Assembly: GCF_030929605.1 (NCBI RefSeq)
Contig: NZ_JAVFVS010000008.1
Location: 248,001-312,000, forward strand
DNA from: Flavobacterium sp. LHD-80
GTDB lineage: Bacteria > Bacteroidota > Bacteroidia > Flavobacteriales > Flavobacteriaceae
Direction of reading: 5' to 3'
DNA: 64,000 bases
Both the position numbers and the translations under genes were made by a program. Within the stretch, counting starts at the first letter, position 1. Each line of letters begins with the position of its first letter. Below, in pieces: positions 35,118 through 43,402 of the stretch. A model generated the notes under the pieces. The model was not told the DNA's origin. It made no database searches and saw nothing but the letters and a program-made list of their open reading frames with translations.

Positions 35118-35711
35118 ATGTCAGAATTTTGGATTTATTTTCAGATAGGATTAAAACACGTTTTAGATATCAACGCCTACGATCACGTTCTTTTTTTAAT
35201 CGCACTAACAGTTCCTTACGCTTTTAAAGACTGGAAACGCATTTTGCTTTTGGTTTCGGTTTTCACAATCGGTCATACAGTAGCATTAATACTTTCTGTT
35301 TTCGGAATAATTGCAGTAAAAGTAAATCTTGTTGAGTTTTTAATTCCAATAACAATTTTAATTACCGCTTTATATCATCTTTTTACAGCAGGAAAAGCAA
35401 CTAAAAATGAAGGTGTAAATTTAGTTTTTATAGTTACGCTGTTTTTCGGACTTATACACGGACTTGGATTCTCAAATTATTTTAAAACAATTTTAGGAGG
35501 CACGGCAACGTCAAAATTACTACCTTTAGGAGAATTTGCGTTGGGGATCGAAGCAGCACAGTTAGTTGTGGTATTTATAGTTTTGATACTATCATATATA
35601 GTGCAAACAGTATTTCGTTTTTCAAAACGTGACTGGGCACTTGTAATGTCGGCTTTTATTGTTGGAGTTGTGATTCCGATGATTATCGAAAGCCCAATTT
35701 GGAACAGATAA
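35118..35711 (+). CDS. HupE/UreJ-family membrane protein
   Basis: A 197-residue membrane protein with about six helices. GLKHVLDINAYDHVLFLIAL at the N-terminus and FGLIHGLGFSNYF in the middle carry the histidines and glycines typical of HupE/UreJ proteins, which are proposed nickel or cobalt permeases. No hydrogenase or urease genes are in the window, so the metal role is unproven. Five bases separate it from the dCMP deaminase gene, forming a four-gene run with the protease and the small NTF2-like protein. Confidence 0.82.
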   Translation: MSEFWIYFQIGLKHVLDINAYDHVLFLIALTVPYAFKDWKRILLLVSVFTIGHTVALILSVFGIIAVKVNLVEFLIPITILITALYHLFTAGKATKNEGVNLVFIVTLFFGLIHGLGFSNYFKTILGGTATSKLLPLGEFALGIEAAQLVVVFIVLILSYIVQTVFRFSKRDWALVMSAFIVGVVIPMIIESPIWNR

Positions 35712-35716
35712 AATAA

Positions 35717-36148
35717 ATGGAGATAAAAAAATTAAACAAATACGATAAAGCTTATTTGAGAATTGCAAAAGAATGGAGTTTGCTTTCGTATTGCAAACGC
35801 AAACAAGTAGGAGCAATTATCGTAAAAGACCGAATGATAATTTCTGATGGCTACAATGGAACGCCATCTGGATTTGAAAATTGCTGCGAAGATGAAGACG
35901 GATTGACCCGATGGGATGTTCTTCATGCCGAAGCAAATGCAATTTTAAAAGTAGCGAGGTCAACACAGTCTTGCGAAGGCGCAACGTTATATATTACGCT
36001 TTCACCATGCAAAGAATGCAGTAAATTGATACATCAGTCTGGAATAAAAAGAGTGGTTTATCATAATGGATACAGAGATGATTCTGGGCTTCAATTTTTA
36101 TTAAAAGCGGGTATCGAAGTTGAACATATTCCTGTTTTAGAAGAGTAA
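35717..36148 (+). CDS. Deoxycytidylate (dCMP) deaminase-type protein
   Basis: A 143-residue cytidine/deoxycytidylate deaminase: HAEANAIL (His-Ala-Glu, about residues 74-81) and the zinc-binding PCKECSKLI (about 97-105) form the catalytic zinc site; GYNGTPSGF is the substrate loop of dCMP deaminases. It would convert dCMP to dUMP for thymidylate synthesis. The TAA overlaps the ATG of the downstream protease as TAATG, indicating coupled translation. A tRNA or ComEB-type role is less likely. Confidence 0.9.
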   Translation: MEIKKLNKYDKAYLRIAKEWSLLSYCKRKQVGAIIVKDRMIISDGYNGTPSGFENCCEDEDGLTRWDVLHAEANAILKVARSTQSCEGATLYITLSPCKECSKLIHQSGIKRVVYHNGYRDDSGLQFLLKAGIEVEHIPVLEE

Positions 36149-37731
36149 TGAATTTTAATCCAAAATATTTGCCAATTGTTATCGGAGCTACTTTTGCTCT
36201 GGGAACCGTACTCGGAAGCGTAATGAATGCTCCCGCGGATGATCAGCTTTTGGCTAAAAATTACTCTAAAACCAAATTAAATAAACTGATCGATTTTATT
36301 AATAATGAATATGTCGACAGTATCAATACCGATTCAATTGTAAATCTTACAGTTGATAACATCTTGTCAAAATTAGATCCGCATTCCGTTTATATTCCGC
36401 CAAGCGAACAAGCCGAAGTTGCTGAAAGCATGAAAGGTGATTTTGTTGGAATCGGGATTAATTTTTACATGTATAAAGATTCTGTTGCAATCATAAAACC
36501 TATTGAAAACGGACCTTCTGCGAAAGCTGGACTAAAATCTGGTGATCGAATTTTATTTGCTGGAAAAACAAAATTATACGGACGAAAACTTCCTTCAGAC
36601 AGTTTGTTTTCAAAACTAAAAGGCCTTCAAGGTTCTGAAATCGAATTGACGGTTTTTAGAAAATCGGAACAAAAGAAACTAAAATTTAAAATAAAAAGAG
36701 ATATTATTCCGATTAAGAGTGTTGATGCTTCGTTGATGCTTGGAAATAATACAGGTTACATCAAAATCAATCGTTTTGCCGAAACGACTTACAATGAGTT
36801 TAAAACCGGTTTAGCGCGATTGAAACAAAGCGGTATTCAGTCGCTTGTAATTGATCTTCGTGATAATGGAGGCGGTTATATGGAAGAAGCTGTCGCAATT
36901 GCCGATGAATTTTTGAAAGACAAACAATTGATTGTTTTTACCAAAAATAAAAACGGCACAACCGAAAAAACATACGCAACAAAAGCGGGAAGTTTTGAAA
37001 CCGGAAAAGTGTATGTTTTAATCAATGAAAACAGTGCTTCTGCCAGCGAAATCTTAGCTGGAGCAATTCAGGATAATGATCGCGGTACAATCGTTGGACG
37101 TCGTTCTTTTGGGAAAGGTCTTGTACAGCGCGAAATGGATTTCAATGACGGATCTGCAGTGAGATTAACCGTGGCGCGTTATTACACACCAACAGGAAGA
37201 TCGATTCAGAAACCTTATAAAAAAGGAAATGAAGAATATTTTAAAGAATCAGAATCGAGAATAAAATCAGGTGAACTTTATGCAAAAGACAGCATAAAAG
37301 TGGCCGATTCTTTGAAATTTAAAACTCCAAAAGGCAAAATAGTCTACGGCGGTGGCGGAATTGTTCCTGATGTTTTTGTTCCGATGGAGGCAGAGCACGG
37401 AAATGAAAATGTTGCTTACTTGCTACAAACCGGAATTGTTGGTCATTTCGTTTTCGAAGAGTTAGATAAAAACCGAAAAGCGTTTGTTGGTCTTCATTTT
37501 AACGAGTTTTTAGAAGAAATGAAAAATTCAGATGCTTATTTCAAGAAGTTTAAAAACTACATTGCAATGACCGGTCTGGATTTAAAATTAGATAAAACCA
37601 AAGCATTGGTGAATCGTTATATCACAGCTGAATTTGCCCGACAATTGTTCGGCGAATTGTATTATTATAATGTGATTTTGAAAGAAGACGCCATGATCAA
37701 ATCGGTTTTGAGTCCAAAGAAACAATCCTGA
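36148..37731 (+). CDS. S41-family C-terminal processing peptidase
   Basis: A 527-residue carboxyl-terminal protease exported by an N-terminal hydrophobic segment (about residues 5-22). A PDZ domain (about 85-170, DFVGIGINFYMYKD, GPSAKAGLKSGD) is followed by the S41 catalytic domain with Ser298 in NSASASEI and Lys323 in SFGKG, the 25-residue spacing expected of the Ser/Lys dyad. The C-terminal 120 residues are helical. It degrades or trims envelope proteins by their C-terminus. The start overlaps the deaminase stop. Confidence 0.92.
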   Translation: MNFNPKYLPIVIGATFALGTVLGSVMNAPADDQLLAKNYSKTKLNKLIDFINNEYVDSINTDSIVNLTVDNILSKLDPHSVYIPPSEQAEVAESMKGDFVGIGINFYMYKDSVAIIKPIENGPSAKAGLKSGDRILFAGKTKLYGRKLPSDSLFSKLKGLQGSEIELTVFRKSEQKKLKFKIKRDIIPIKSVDASLMLGNNTGYIKINRFAETTYNEFKTGLARLKQSGIQSLVIDLRDNGGGYMEEAVAIADEFLKDKQLIVFTKNKNGTTEKTYATKAGSFETGKVYVLINENSASASEILAGAIQDNDRGTIVGRRSFGKGLVQREMDFNDGSAVRLTVARYYTPTGRSIQKPYKKGNEEYFKESESRIKSGELYAKDSIKVADSLKFKTPKGKIVYGGGGIVPDVFVPMEAEHGNENVAYLLQTGIVGHFVFEELDKNRKAFVGLHFNEFLEEMKNSDAYFKKFKNYIAMTGLDLKLDKTKALVNRYITAEFARQLFGELYYYNVILKEDAMIKSVLSPKKQS

Positions 37732-37743
37732 AACTTTTGAAAT

Positions 37744-38109
37744 ATGAAAACAGAAGCCGTTGTAAATGCTGAAATCGAACTTTTAACTGCAATTAAAAAT
37801 GCTGATGTTTCCACTTTAGAAAAAATCCTTCACGACGATTTGCTTTTCAATTTACCTGACGGAAATACCATCACAAAAGCTTTTGATCTTGATTCCTATC
37901 GTTCTGGAAAAATGCAAGTCGAATCCCTAGAAGCTTCAGATCAAATTATTAATATAATTGATGATGTAGCTATCGTAACTGTAGCAGTTTCATTAAAAGG
38001 AACTTATGATAAAACTCCAATAAATGGAGTTTTGAAATATATCAGAGTTTGGAAACAATTTGATGAAAATTTAAAAGTTATTGCCGGAAGCTGTATTCCA
38101 TTGGCATAA
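37744..38109 (+). CDS. SnoaL/NTF2-like small protein (DUF4440 type)
   Basis: A 121-residue NTF2-like fold: N-terminal helix ELLTAIKNADVSTLEKILHDDLLFNLPDG, then beta strands with GVLKYIRVWKQF near the C-terminus. No signal peptide, so cytosolic. Family members are small enzymes or ligand binders; function here unknown. It follows the protease by 12 bases and probably ends the HupE-deaminase-protease operon. Confidence 0.8.
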   Translation: MKTEAVVNAEIELLTAIKNADVSTLEKILHDDLLFNLPDGNTITKAFDLDSYRSGKMQVESLEASDQIINIIDDVAIVTVAVSLKGTYDKTPINGVLKYIRVWKQFDENLKVIAGSCIPLA

Positions 38110-38197
38110 ATCTTGAGAAGAAATTTAATAATAACATAAAATAAAACTTAGCGAACCAATCTTGGTTCTTAGTTTACTTTACCATTAAAATCAAAAC

Positions 38198-38512
38198 ATG
38201 AAAAATTTAAAAAGAATAAGCTTTCTTCTACTTGTAATGACTTTTGTAATCTCTTGCGCAGGTGCAAAAGACGCTTCTAGAACGGTTTCAGGAAAAGTCG
38301 AATCGATTGAAGGCGGTAAAGACGGCTACACAGCAAAAATCAACACAGCTCAAAAAGAAGTTTATTTTGCAACGATTAGTGTTGTAAATGTGGGTGGGCC
38401 GCAAAACTACAAACAGGTAAAAATTGGTGATCAAGTTTCAGTGAAAGGAGAATTCTGGAAAAGCGAAGATGAAAATCATATTAAAGTAACGCAGATTATC
38501 TCTGTAAAATAA
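38198..38512 (+). CDS. Small lipoprotein with OB-like fold
   Basis: A 104-residue lipoprotein with lipobox ending at Cys20 (VISC). The mature part (GKVESIEGGKDGYTAKI, KIGDQVSVKGEFWKSEDENHIKVTQI) resembles a small five-stranded OB or YgdI-like beta-barrel. Role unknown. Upstream is GAACCAA-TC-TTGGTTC, an inverted repeat at 38153-38168, and a -7-like TACTTTAC, so it has its own promoter. An inverted repeat lies 8 bases after the stop. Confidence 0.65.
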   Translation: MKNLKRISFLLLVMTFVISCAGAKDASRTVSGKVESIEGGKDGYTAKINTAQKEVYFATISVVNVGGPQNYKQVKIGDQVSVKGEFWKSEDENHIKVTQIISVK

Positions 38513-38520
38513 AAATTGTT

Positions 38521-38596
38521 TAAACCATGTAAGTTATATAAGTAAATATAATTATGCGTAAAGCATTAAATGAACTTATATAACTTATATGGTTTA
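38521..38596. repeat. Inverted repeat of the ACCATATAAG family between converging genes
   Basis: Arms 38521-38543 (TAAACCATGTAAG onward) and 38574-38596 (ending TATATGGTTTA) are near-perfect complements. They close the gap between the lipoprotein gene and the converging oxidoreductase gene and may act as a bidirectional transcription stop. Confidence 0.85.
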
Positions 38597-38602
38597 ATAT
38601 TT

Positions 38603-39208
38603 TTATCGAATGCTATCGTGGGAATGAGTCTGTACGCCGTTATTCCATAAAGTAAGAATATCTGTCGCAACAGCAGCACCGCTTCCTGCAGCAATAGCCA
38701 ATTGGCTTCTCCAGCCAGCTAAAGTTCCAATTGCATAAATTCCGTCAGCAACTTTGTGATCTTCGTTTTTTAACTGAATTCGTTGTTTTTCTGGAAGTGC
38801 TTTTTTATGCGGTTCAACAAATTGCATCAAGCCCTCAATGTCAAAAGTATTGGCAGAACCAATTCCGACAACAATACTTTTTGTTTTATAGGAGTTTTTA
38901 TTTGTAATTACAGTAAATTCAGGAAATTGTCCTTCAACTTTAATCACCTTTTCATTTGGGATTTGATTAATATGAGGATAATTTGTTGCTAAATCTTGTG
39001 TGCTTTCTGTAAGTAATTCAGAACCTAATTTTCCTGGCGTTATGCCATAAGCATTGTAGAAAATTGCTTCTTGAAGAGAAGAATTTTTTTGATGTGTAAA
39101 AATTCCGATTTTTTTATCGGTTGCAAAAGCTTTATTTTTAGCAGAGCCTAAAACAAGTGCACAAGATATTCCTGATACGCCTCCGCCAATAATTAGAACG
39201 TCAAACAT
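38603..39208 (-). CDS. Short FAD/NAD(P)-dependent oxidoreductase
   Basis: A 201-residue pyridine nucleotide-disulfide oxidoreductase-like protein: FAD-binding GGGVSGISCA (residues 8-17) near the N-terminus and the second FAD segment DGIYAIGTLAGWRS (about 155-168) near the C-terminus. It lacks the complete NAD domain and a CxxC redox pair, and is much shorter than thioredoxin reductases (about 300). Compact FAD-only relatives exist, so it is probably intact. It forms an operon with a small membrane protein only 2 bases upstream. Confidence 0.78.
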   Translation of the reverse strand: MFDVLIIGGGVSGISCALVLGSAKNKAFATDKKIGIFTHQKNSSLQEAIFYNAYGITPGKLGSELLTESTQDLATNYPHINQIPNEKVIKVEGQFPEFTVITNKNSYKTKSIVVGIGSANTFDIEGLMQFVEPHKKALPEKQRIQLKNEDHKVADGIYAIGTLAGWRSQLAIAAGSGAAVATDILTLWNNGVQTHSHDSIR

Positions 39209-39210
39209 TG

Positions 39211-39411
39211 TTATCTGCCGTTAGTTTTTTCTTCAATTCTTTTTGAAATTCTAAAAATCAAAAGAATCAATACGGCGCAGAAAGAAGCGGCGATTCCAAT
39301 AAAAGCTACCATACTATCTCCTTGAAATGGATTTTTGAAGTCTAATAGCGTAATATTAAAAACAATTAAAGCTAATGCCAAAAGCACTAATATTGAAGTA
39401 AAAATTTTCAT
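39211..39411 (-). CDS. Small two-helix membrane protein
   Basis: A 66-residue protein with hydrophobic segments at about 3-21 and 32-52 and a basic C-terminal tail. The ATG at 39411 is preferred to one 9 codons upstream because it begins at the first helix. It precedes the oxidoreductase by 2 bases and may anchor or accompany it; no family recognised. Confidence 0.55.
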   Translation of the reverse strand: MKIFTSILVLLALALIVFNITLLDFKNPFQGDSMVAFIGIAASFCAVLILLIFRISKRIEEKTNGR

Positions 39412-39511
39412 CTGGTTGTTTTTGTTTAAAATAATCAAAGTAAAACCTTAAAAACAGGGCTTAAAGTTTCATTTTTAGAAATTTTATGCGGTAAAAGTAT
39501 AAAAATAAATG

Positions 39512-40090
39512 TTAGACGAACAAACCTTTAACATTAGCGGCGAATAATTTAACAGCAATCGCTAAAAGTATGACCCCAAATGTCTTGCGGACTACGCCAA
39601 GTCCGTTTTCGCCTAATAAAGTTTCAATTTTCTTAGATGATTTTAAAACTATGTAAACCAGTACGATATTCAATAAAATAGCAATAATAATGTTGATAGT
39701 ATGAAACTGAGATCGAAGTGATAATAATGTTGTCATGGTTCCTGCGCCAGCAATCAGCGGAAACGCTAAAGGAACAATTGAAGCTGATCCTGGTTCTTCA
39801 TCACGATAAATTCTAATTCCTAAAATCATTTCTAAAGCAAGAAAGAATAATACAAAAGATCCGGCAACGGCAAATGAATGTACATCGATTCCAATTAAAT
39901 TCAATAATCCTTCTCCAACAAAAAGAAAAACGATCATAATCGTACCTGCGACTAAGGAAGCTTTTTCGGAGTCAATATGCCCAACTTTTGCTCGTAAATT
40001 GACAATAATCGGAATTGATCCTACAATATCAATTACTGCAAAAAGTACCATTCCAACCGTAATAATTTCTTTAAAGTCAATTTCAAGCAT
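39512..40090 (-). CDS. MarC-family integral membrane protein
   Basis: A 192-residue protein with six membrane helices and the MarC pattern (AVIDIVGSIPIIVNL at the N-terminus, PLAFPLIAGAGTMTTLLSL in the middle). The family is widespread; its name comes from the mar locus but an antibiotic role is not established. Promoter -7 TACTTTTG on the minus strand at 40132-40125, 34 bases before the ATG. Confidence 0.88.
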   Translation of the reverse strand: MLEIDFKEIITVGMVLFAVIDIVGSIPIIVNLRAKVGHIDSEKASLVAGTIMIVFLFVGEGLLNLIGIDVHSFAVAGSFVLFFLALEMILGIRIYRDEEPGSASIVPLAFPLIAGAGTMTTLLSLRSQFHTINIIIAILLNIVLVYIVLKSSKKIETLLGENGLGVVRKTFGVILLAIAVKLFAANVKGLFV

Positions 40091-40124
40091 ATCGTTCTGA
40101 TTTTAAGCGATTAATAATTTGCTG

Positions 40125-40132
40125 CAAAAGTA
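40125..40132 (-). promoter_or_regulatory. -7 element of the MarC gene
   Basis: TACTTTTG on the minus strand, perfect match to TAnnTTTG. Confidence 0.5.
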
Positions 40133-40349
40133 GGTAATAAAGTTAGGTGATTTTTTGACAGATTGTATTTTTGTTATAAAAACACTGTTTGTATGTATAA
40201 AATGTGATATTTGTAACATTGTAGTGGTTAAATTATAGATTTGAAGAAAAAATGGCGGTTTGTTTTGGAACTTAATTTATTTCTCTGCTTGTCTATAGAA
40301 AGTTAAAAAATCAAACGTTAAAAAATATAACTTACTGAAAATCAATCGC

Positions 40350-40357
40350 TAAATTTG
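40350..40357 (+). promoter_or_regulatory. -7 element and unusual ribosome-binding site of the DUF4412 gene
   Basis: TAAATTTG at 40350-40357. The gene is also preceded by AAGGAAGG (40370-40377), one of the few Shine-Dalgarno-like strings in the window. Confidence 0.5.
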
Positions 40358-40379
40358 TTGTAACTTAAAAAGGAAGGTT

Positions 40380-41162
40380 ATGAAAAAGATGATGTTTGTT
40401 ATAGTTTTCTTGTGTTTATTGTTTTCGCCTAATAATTCACAAGCCCAAATCTGGCAACAAATTAAAAAAGCAGCGCAACAAAAAGGCCAAAATGGCAGCG
40501 GAACTGCTGATCAAAATGTAAATATGGAAAATGCCGTTTTAAGTTACGGTAAAAACAAAGTTGATCCCTCGGTTGTGCCAAATTCCTATAATTTTAGTTG
40601 GAAATATATAATGGAAATTAAAACCGATGAAGGAAAAGCAATGAATGCAAATTATTTATTAGAACCTAATGCGGCTTATTTCGGAATGAATATTTCGCAG
40701 GGACAAGGACAGGATATGTTCATGATCATGGATTCTAAAAACAGTATTACGGTAACTGCTTTTGGAAACGGCAAGGAAAAAATGGCATCAGCGTCAAAAA
40801 TGGCTGATTATTCGGGCATGGCAAAAAAAGAAGGAGAGAAGTCTAAATTTACTTATAAGACGCTTCCAAACAAAACCTTTTTAGGCTACAACTGCAAAGG
40901 AATTCAGATGACGAATGATGAATATGATATTATTTGTTATTACACGAGTGAAGCAAAAGTGAGTTTTGGTGATATGTTTAAAAACCAAAAAGGCTGGAAA
41001 ATGCCCGAAGGATTGTCGAGTTACTTTAAACCTGAAGATCGTACTTTATTAATGGATATGACCATGAAAGATTTAAAAAGCCGAAAAGTAACCACAATGA
41101 AATGCCTCAGTTTAGAAAAAAGCGCTTATACATTTAATAAATCCGACTATAAATTTATGTAG
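40380..41162 (+). CDS. Exported DUF4412 protein
   Basis: A 260-residue secreted protein (signal peptide to about residue 23, NSQAQ). The domain includes FSWKYIMEIKTDEGKAM, the TYKTLPNKTFLGYNCKGIQM strand pair and EYDIICYYTSEAKVSFGDMF, as in DUF4412 proteins that detect or modify beta-sandwich cargo; no catalytic residues are known to me. It stands alone with its own promoter. Confidence 0.75.
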   Translation: MKKMMFVIVFLCLLFSPNNSQAQIWQQIKKAAQQKGQNGSGTADQNVNMENAVLSYGKNKVDPSVVPNSYNFSWKYIMEIKTDEGKAMNANYLLEPNAAYFGMNISQGQGQDMFMIMDSKNSITVTAFGNGKEKMASASKMADYSGMAKKEGEKSKFTYKTLPNKTFLGYNCKGIQMTNDEYDIICYYTSEAKVSFGDMFKNQKGWKMPEGLSSYFKPEDRTLLMDMTMKDLKSRKVTTMKCLSLEKSAYTFNKSDYKFM

Positions 41163-41240
41163 ATAAAATGGTAACATTCTAAATAAGTTGGGTTTGCAAA
41201 CATATATTGACGAGCGGTTTTTATTTCCTGAATCTTTAAT

Positions 41241-41248
41241 TACCTTTG
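41241..41248 (+). promoter_or_regulatory. -7 element immediately before the DUF3109 ATG
   Basis: TACCTTTG lies only 4 bases before the ATG at 41253, so transcription should begin within the first codon; the mRNA is probably leaderless. Confidence 0.55.
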
Positions 41249-41252
41249 CAAA

Positions 41253-41822
41253 ATGTTTCAACTAGGAAAAACCATCGTATCAGAGGATATACTCGAAAAA
41301 GAATTTGTTTGTAATTTATCAGCATGCAAAGGGGCTTGTTGCGTCGACGGAGATGCTGGCGCGCCTTTGAATGAATCTGAAACTAAAATCTTAGAAGAGA
41401 TTTATCCGAAAGTAAAACCTTTTTTAAGAAAAGAAGGGATTGCTGCTATTGAAGCCCAGGGAACTTGGGTAAAAGGAACAGACGGTGATCTTGAAACGCC
41501 ATTAATTGATGAGAAAGATTGCGCGTATGTTATTTTTGACGGAAAAACGGCACTTTGCGGTATCGAGCAAGCTTACAATCAAGGAATCGTAGACTGGAAA
41601 AAACCAGTTTCATGTCATTTATATCCAATCCGTGTGAAAGACTTTACGGAATTTGCCGCGGTCAATTACGATAAATGGGATATTTGCGATGATGCCTGTT
41701 CTTTAGGCAAAGAATTAGAAGTTCCGGTTTATAAATTTGTTAAAGAAGCCTTGATTCGCCGTTTTGGTGAAGATTGGTATTTGGAACTTGAAAAAGTTGC
41801 TGCCGAACTTAAGAACTCGTAA
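41253..41822 (+). CDS. DUF3109 (YkgJ-like) cysteine-rich protein
   Basis: A 189-residue cytosolic protein with the cysteine pattern of YkgJ/DUF3109 metal-cluster proteins: [11 protein letters not shown] near residues 22-32, CAYVIF and CGIEQ near 90-108, CHLYPIR near residue 125 and CDDAC near 149. Such proteins bind zinc or an iron-sulfur cluster and are poorly understood. The ATG directly follows the -7 element, so no leader is expected. It is followed by a 336-base gap before nrdB. Confidence 0.85.
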   Translation: MFQLGKTIVSEDILEKEFVCNLSACKGACCVDGDAGAPLNESETKILEEIYPKVKPFLRKEGIAAIEAQGTWVKGTDGDLETPLIDEKDCAYVIFDGKTALCGIEQAYNQGIVDWKKPVSCHLYPIRVKDFTEFAAVNYDKWDICDDACSLGKELEVPVYKFVKEALIRRFGEDWYLELEKVAAELKNS

Positions 41823-42158
41823 AAATCAAGTGTAGAAAAGACCCTATTGCGAGGGCGTGATTTAACTCAAAAAAATAAAGTTTTAGCTCAAAAAAAACTT
41901 TTAAAAACAATTTAAAATTTCTTGCTTTTTATTTCAAAAAGTCTATATTCTACGGGACTTCAAGATGCTATTTATGCTTTTAAAGTGTTCATTTGCAATA
42001 AATTAATTATTGTATGAAAATCATTTCAAATTTCACCCGTTGTTAAAAACTACAGCGAATTGTGAATAAGTTTGACTTTCATTTTTGGCAGTAATTGACA
42101 ATCTTTGTAGTCTACTGAATTAGTAAAGTTTCAGTATAAAAATTAAACAAAAATTGTC
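41823..42158. other. Gene-free leader region before nrdB
   Basis: No gene found. It includes a small CCCT/AGGG hairpin (41842-41855 region) just past the DUF3109 stop and A-rich repeats of ACTCAAAAAAA. A weak promoter-like AATCTTTG lies at 42100-42107, about 50 bases before nrdB. No NrdR-box-like palindrome was recognised. Confidence 0.5.
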
Positions 42159-43136
42159 ATGTCACAAGTCGAACCAATATTACAAGAAAATAAAAATCGT
42201 TTCGTTATTTTTCCAATTAAACATCATGATATTTGGGAATGGTACAAAAAGATGGAAGCTAGTTTTTGGACTGCGGAAGAAATCGACTTGCACCAAGATT
42301 TGACAGACTGGAATAACAAATTAAATGACGATGAAAGATATTTCATCAAACATATTCTTGCATTCTTTGCTGCTTCTGACGGAATCGTAAACGAAAATCT
42401 TGCTGAGAACTTTGTAAACGAAGTTCAATATGCAGAAGCGAAGTTTTTCTATGGTTTTCAAATCATGATGGAAAACATTCACAGTGAAACGTATTCTTTA
42501 TTGATTGATACTTACGTTAAAGACGAAGCTGAGAAAACAGAATTATTCAATGCTTTAGAAGTTTTCCCTGCAATTGCTAAAAAAGCAGAATGGGCTTTAA
42601 AATGGATCGAGTCTGATTCATTTGCTGAAAGACTTATTGCTTTTGCTGCTGTTGAAGGTATTTTCTTCTCTGGTGCTTTTTGTTCAATTTATTGGTTGAA
42701 AAAACGTGGTTTAATGCCAGGTTTGACTTTCTCTAATGAGTTGATTTCTCGTGACGAAGGCGTACATTGTGATTTTGCGGTTCATTTGCATAACCATCAC
42801 TTGGTTAACAAAGTTCCAAAAGAGAGAATCAAAGAAATCATTGTTGATGCTCTTGATATCGAAAGACAATTTGTGACAGAATCTCTTCCGGTAAGTTTAA
42901 TTGGTATGAACGCGACTTTAATGACGCAATACTTAGAATTTGTTGCCGACAGATTATTAGTAGAATTAGGTTGTGAGCGTGTGTATGGATCAGCGAATCC
43001 GTTTGATTTCATGGACATGATCTCTCTTCAAGGAAAAACTAATTTCTTTGAAAAACGTGTTGCCGAGTATCAAAAATCGGGTGTGATGAACACAGATAGT
43101 GATGCTCAGAAAATTTCATTTGACGCAGATTTTTAG
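42159..43136 (+). CDS. nrdB: Ribonucleoside-diphosphate reductase, beta subunit
   Basis: Radical-generating R2 subunit for dNTP synthesis. The 325-residue ferritin-like helical bundle shows metal ligands Asp74 (AASDG), Glu105 and His108 (ENIHSETY), Glu166 (AVEGIFF), and Glu200/His203 (RDEGVHCDF), with Tyr112 at the usual radical-tyrosine position. The C-terminal tail carries the R1-docking peptide (KISFDADF). The homologue from F. johnsoniae is, as I recall, a class Id manganese enzyme; metal identity cannot be read here. nrdA follows 266 bases downstream. Confidence 0.96.
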   Translation: MSQVEPILQENKNRFVIFPIKHHDIWEWYKKMEASFWTAEEIDLHQDLTDWNNKLNDDERYFIKHILAFFAASDGIVNENLAENFVNEVQYAEAKFFYGFQIMMENIHSETYSLLIDTYVKDEAEKTELFNALEVFPAIAKKAEWALKWIESDSFAERLIAFAAVEGIFFSGAFCSIYWLKKRGLMPGLTFSNELISRDEGVHCDFAVHLHNHHLVNKVPKERIKEIIVDALDIERQFVTESLPVSLIGMNATLMTQYLEFVADRLLVELGCERVYGSANPFDFMDMISLQGKTNFFEKRVAEYQKSGVMNTDSDAQKISFDADF

Positions 43137-43402
43137 AACAACAGTATTTTAATTTTGGCTGATTTTATCTAAGGCTTTAATTAATTATTTACAGAACATT
43201 TATTAGGTTGAATCTCTATCACCCAAATCGGAGATTTAATAGCAATTTTAACGGCTTTTCGGTTTGATATTCAAATTGGAAAAGGACAACTATTGAGAAT
43301 CCTGTAATTCTCGAAAAATAATTTAAAAACACGCAATGTTTAAGTGCTAGAATTCGTTTTCTAGATGCTTTCATTTTTTCAATAACTATAAATAGTAAGC
43401 TT

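Noticed and set aside
38603..39208. Truncated thioredoxin reductase
   Set aside because: Start and end motifs of an FAD-only protein are both present and the frame is clean; compact relatives exist, so no evidence of truncation.
41823..42158. Riboswitch or NrdR box before nrdB
   Set aside because: No conserved aptamer pattern or ACAC-palindrome pair recognised; only a weak promoter-like string.
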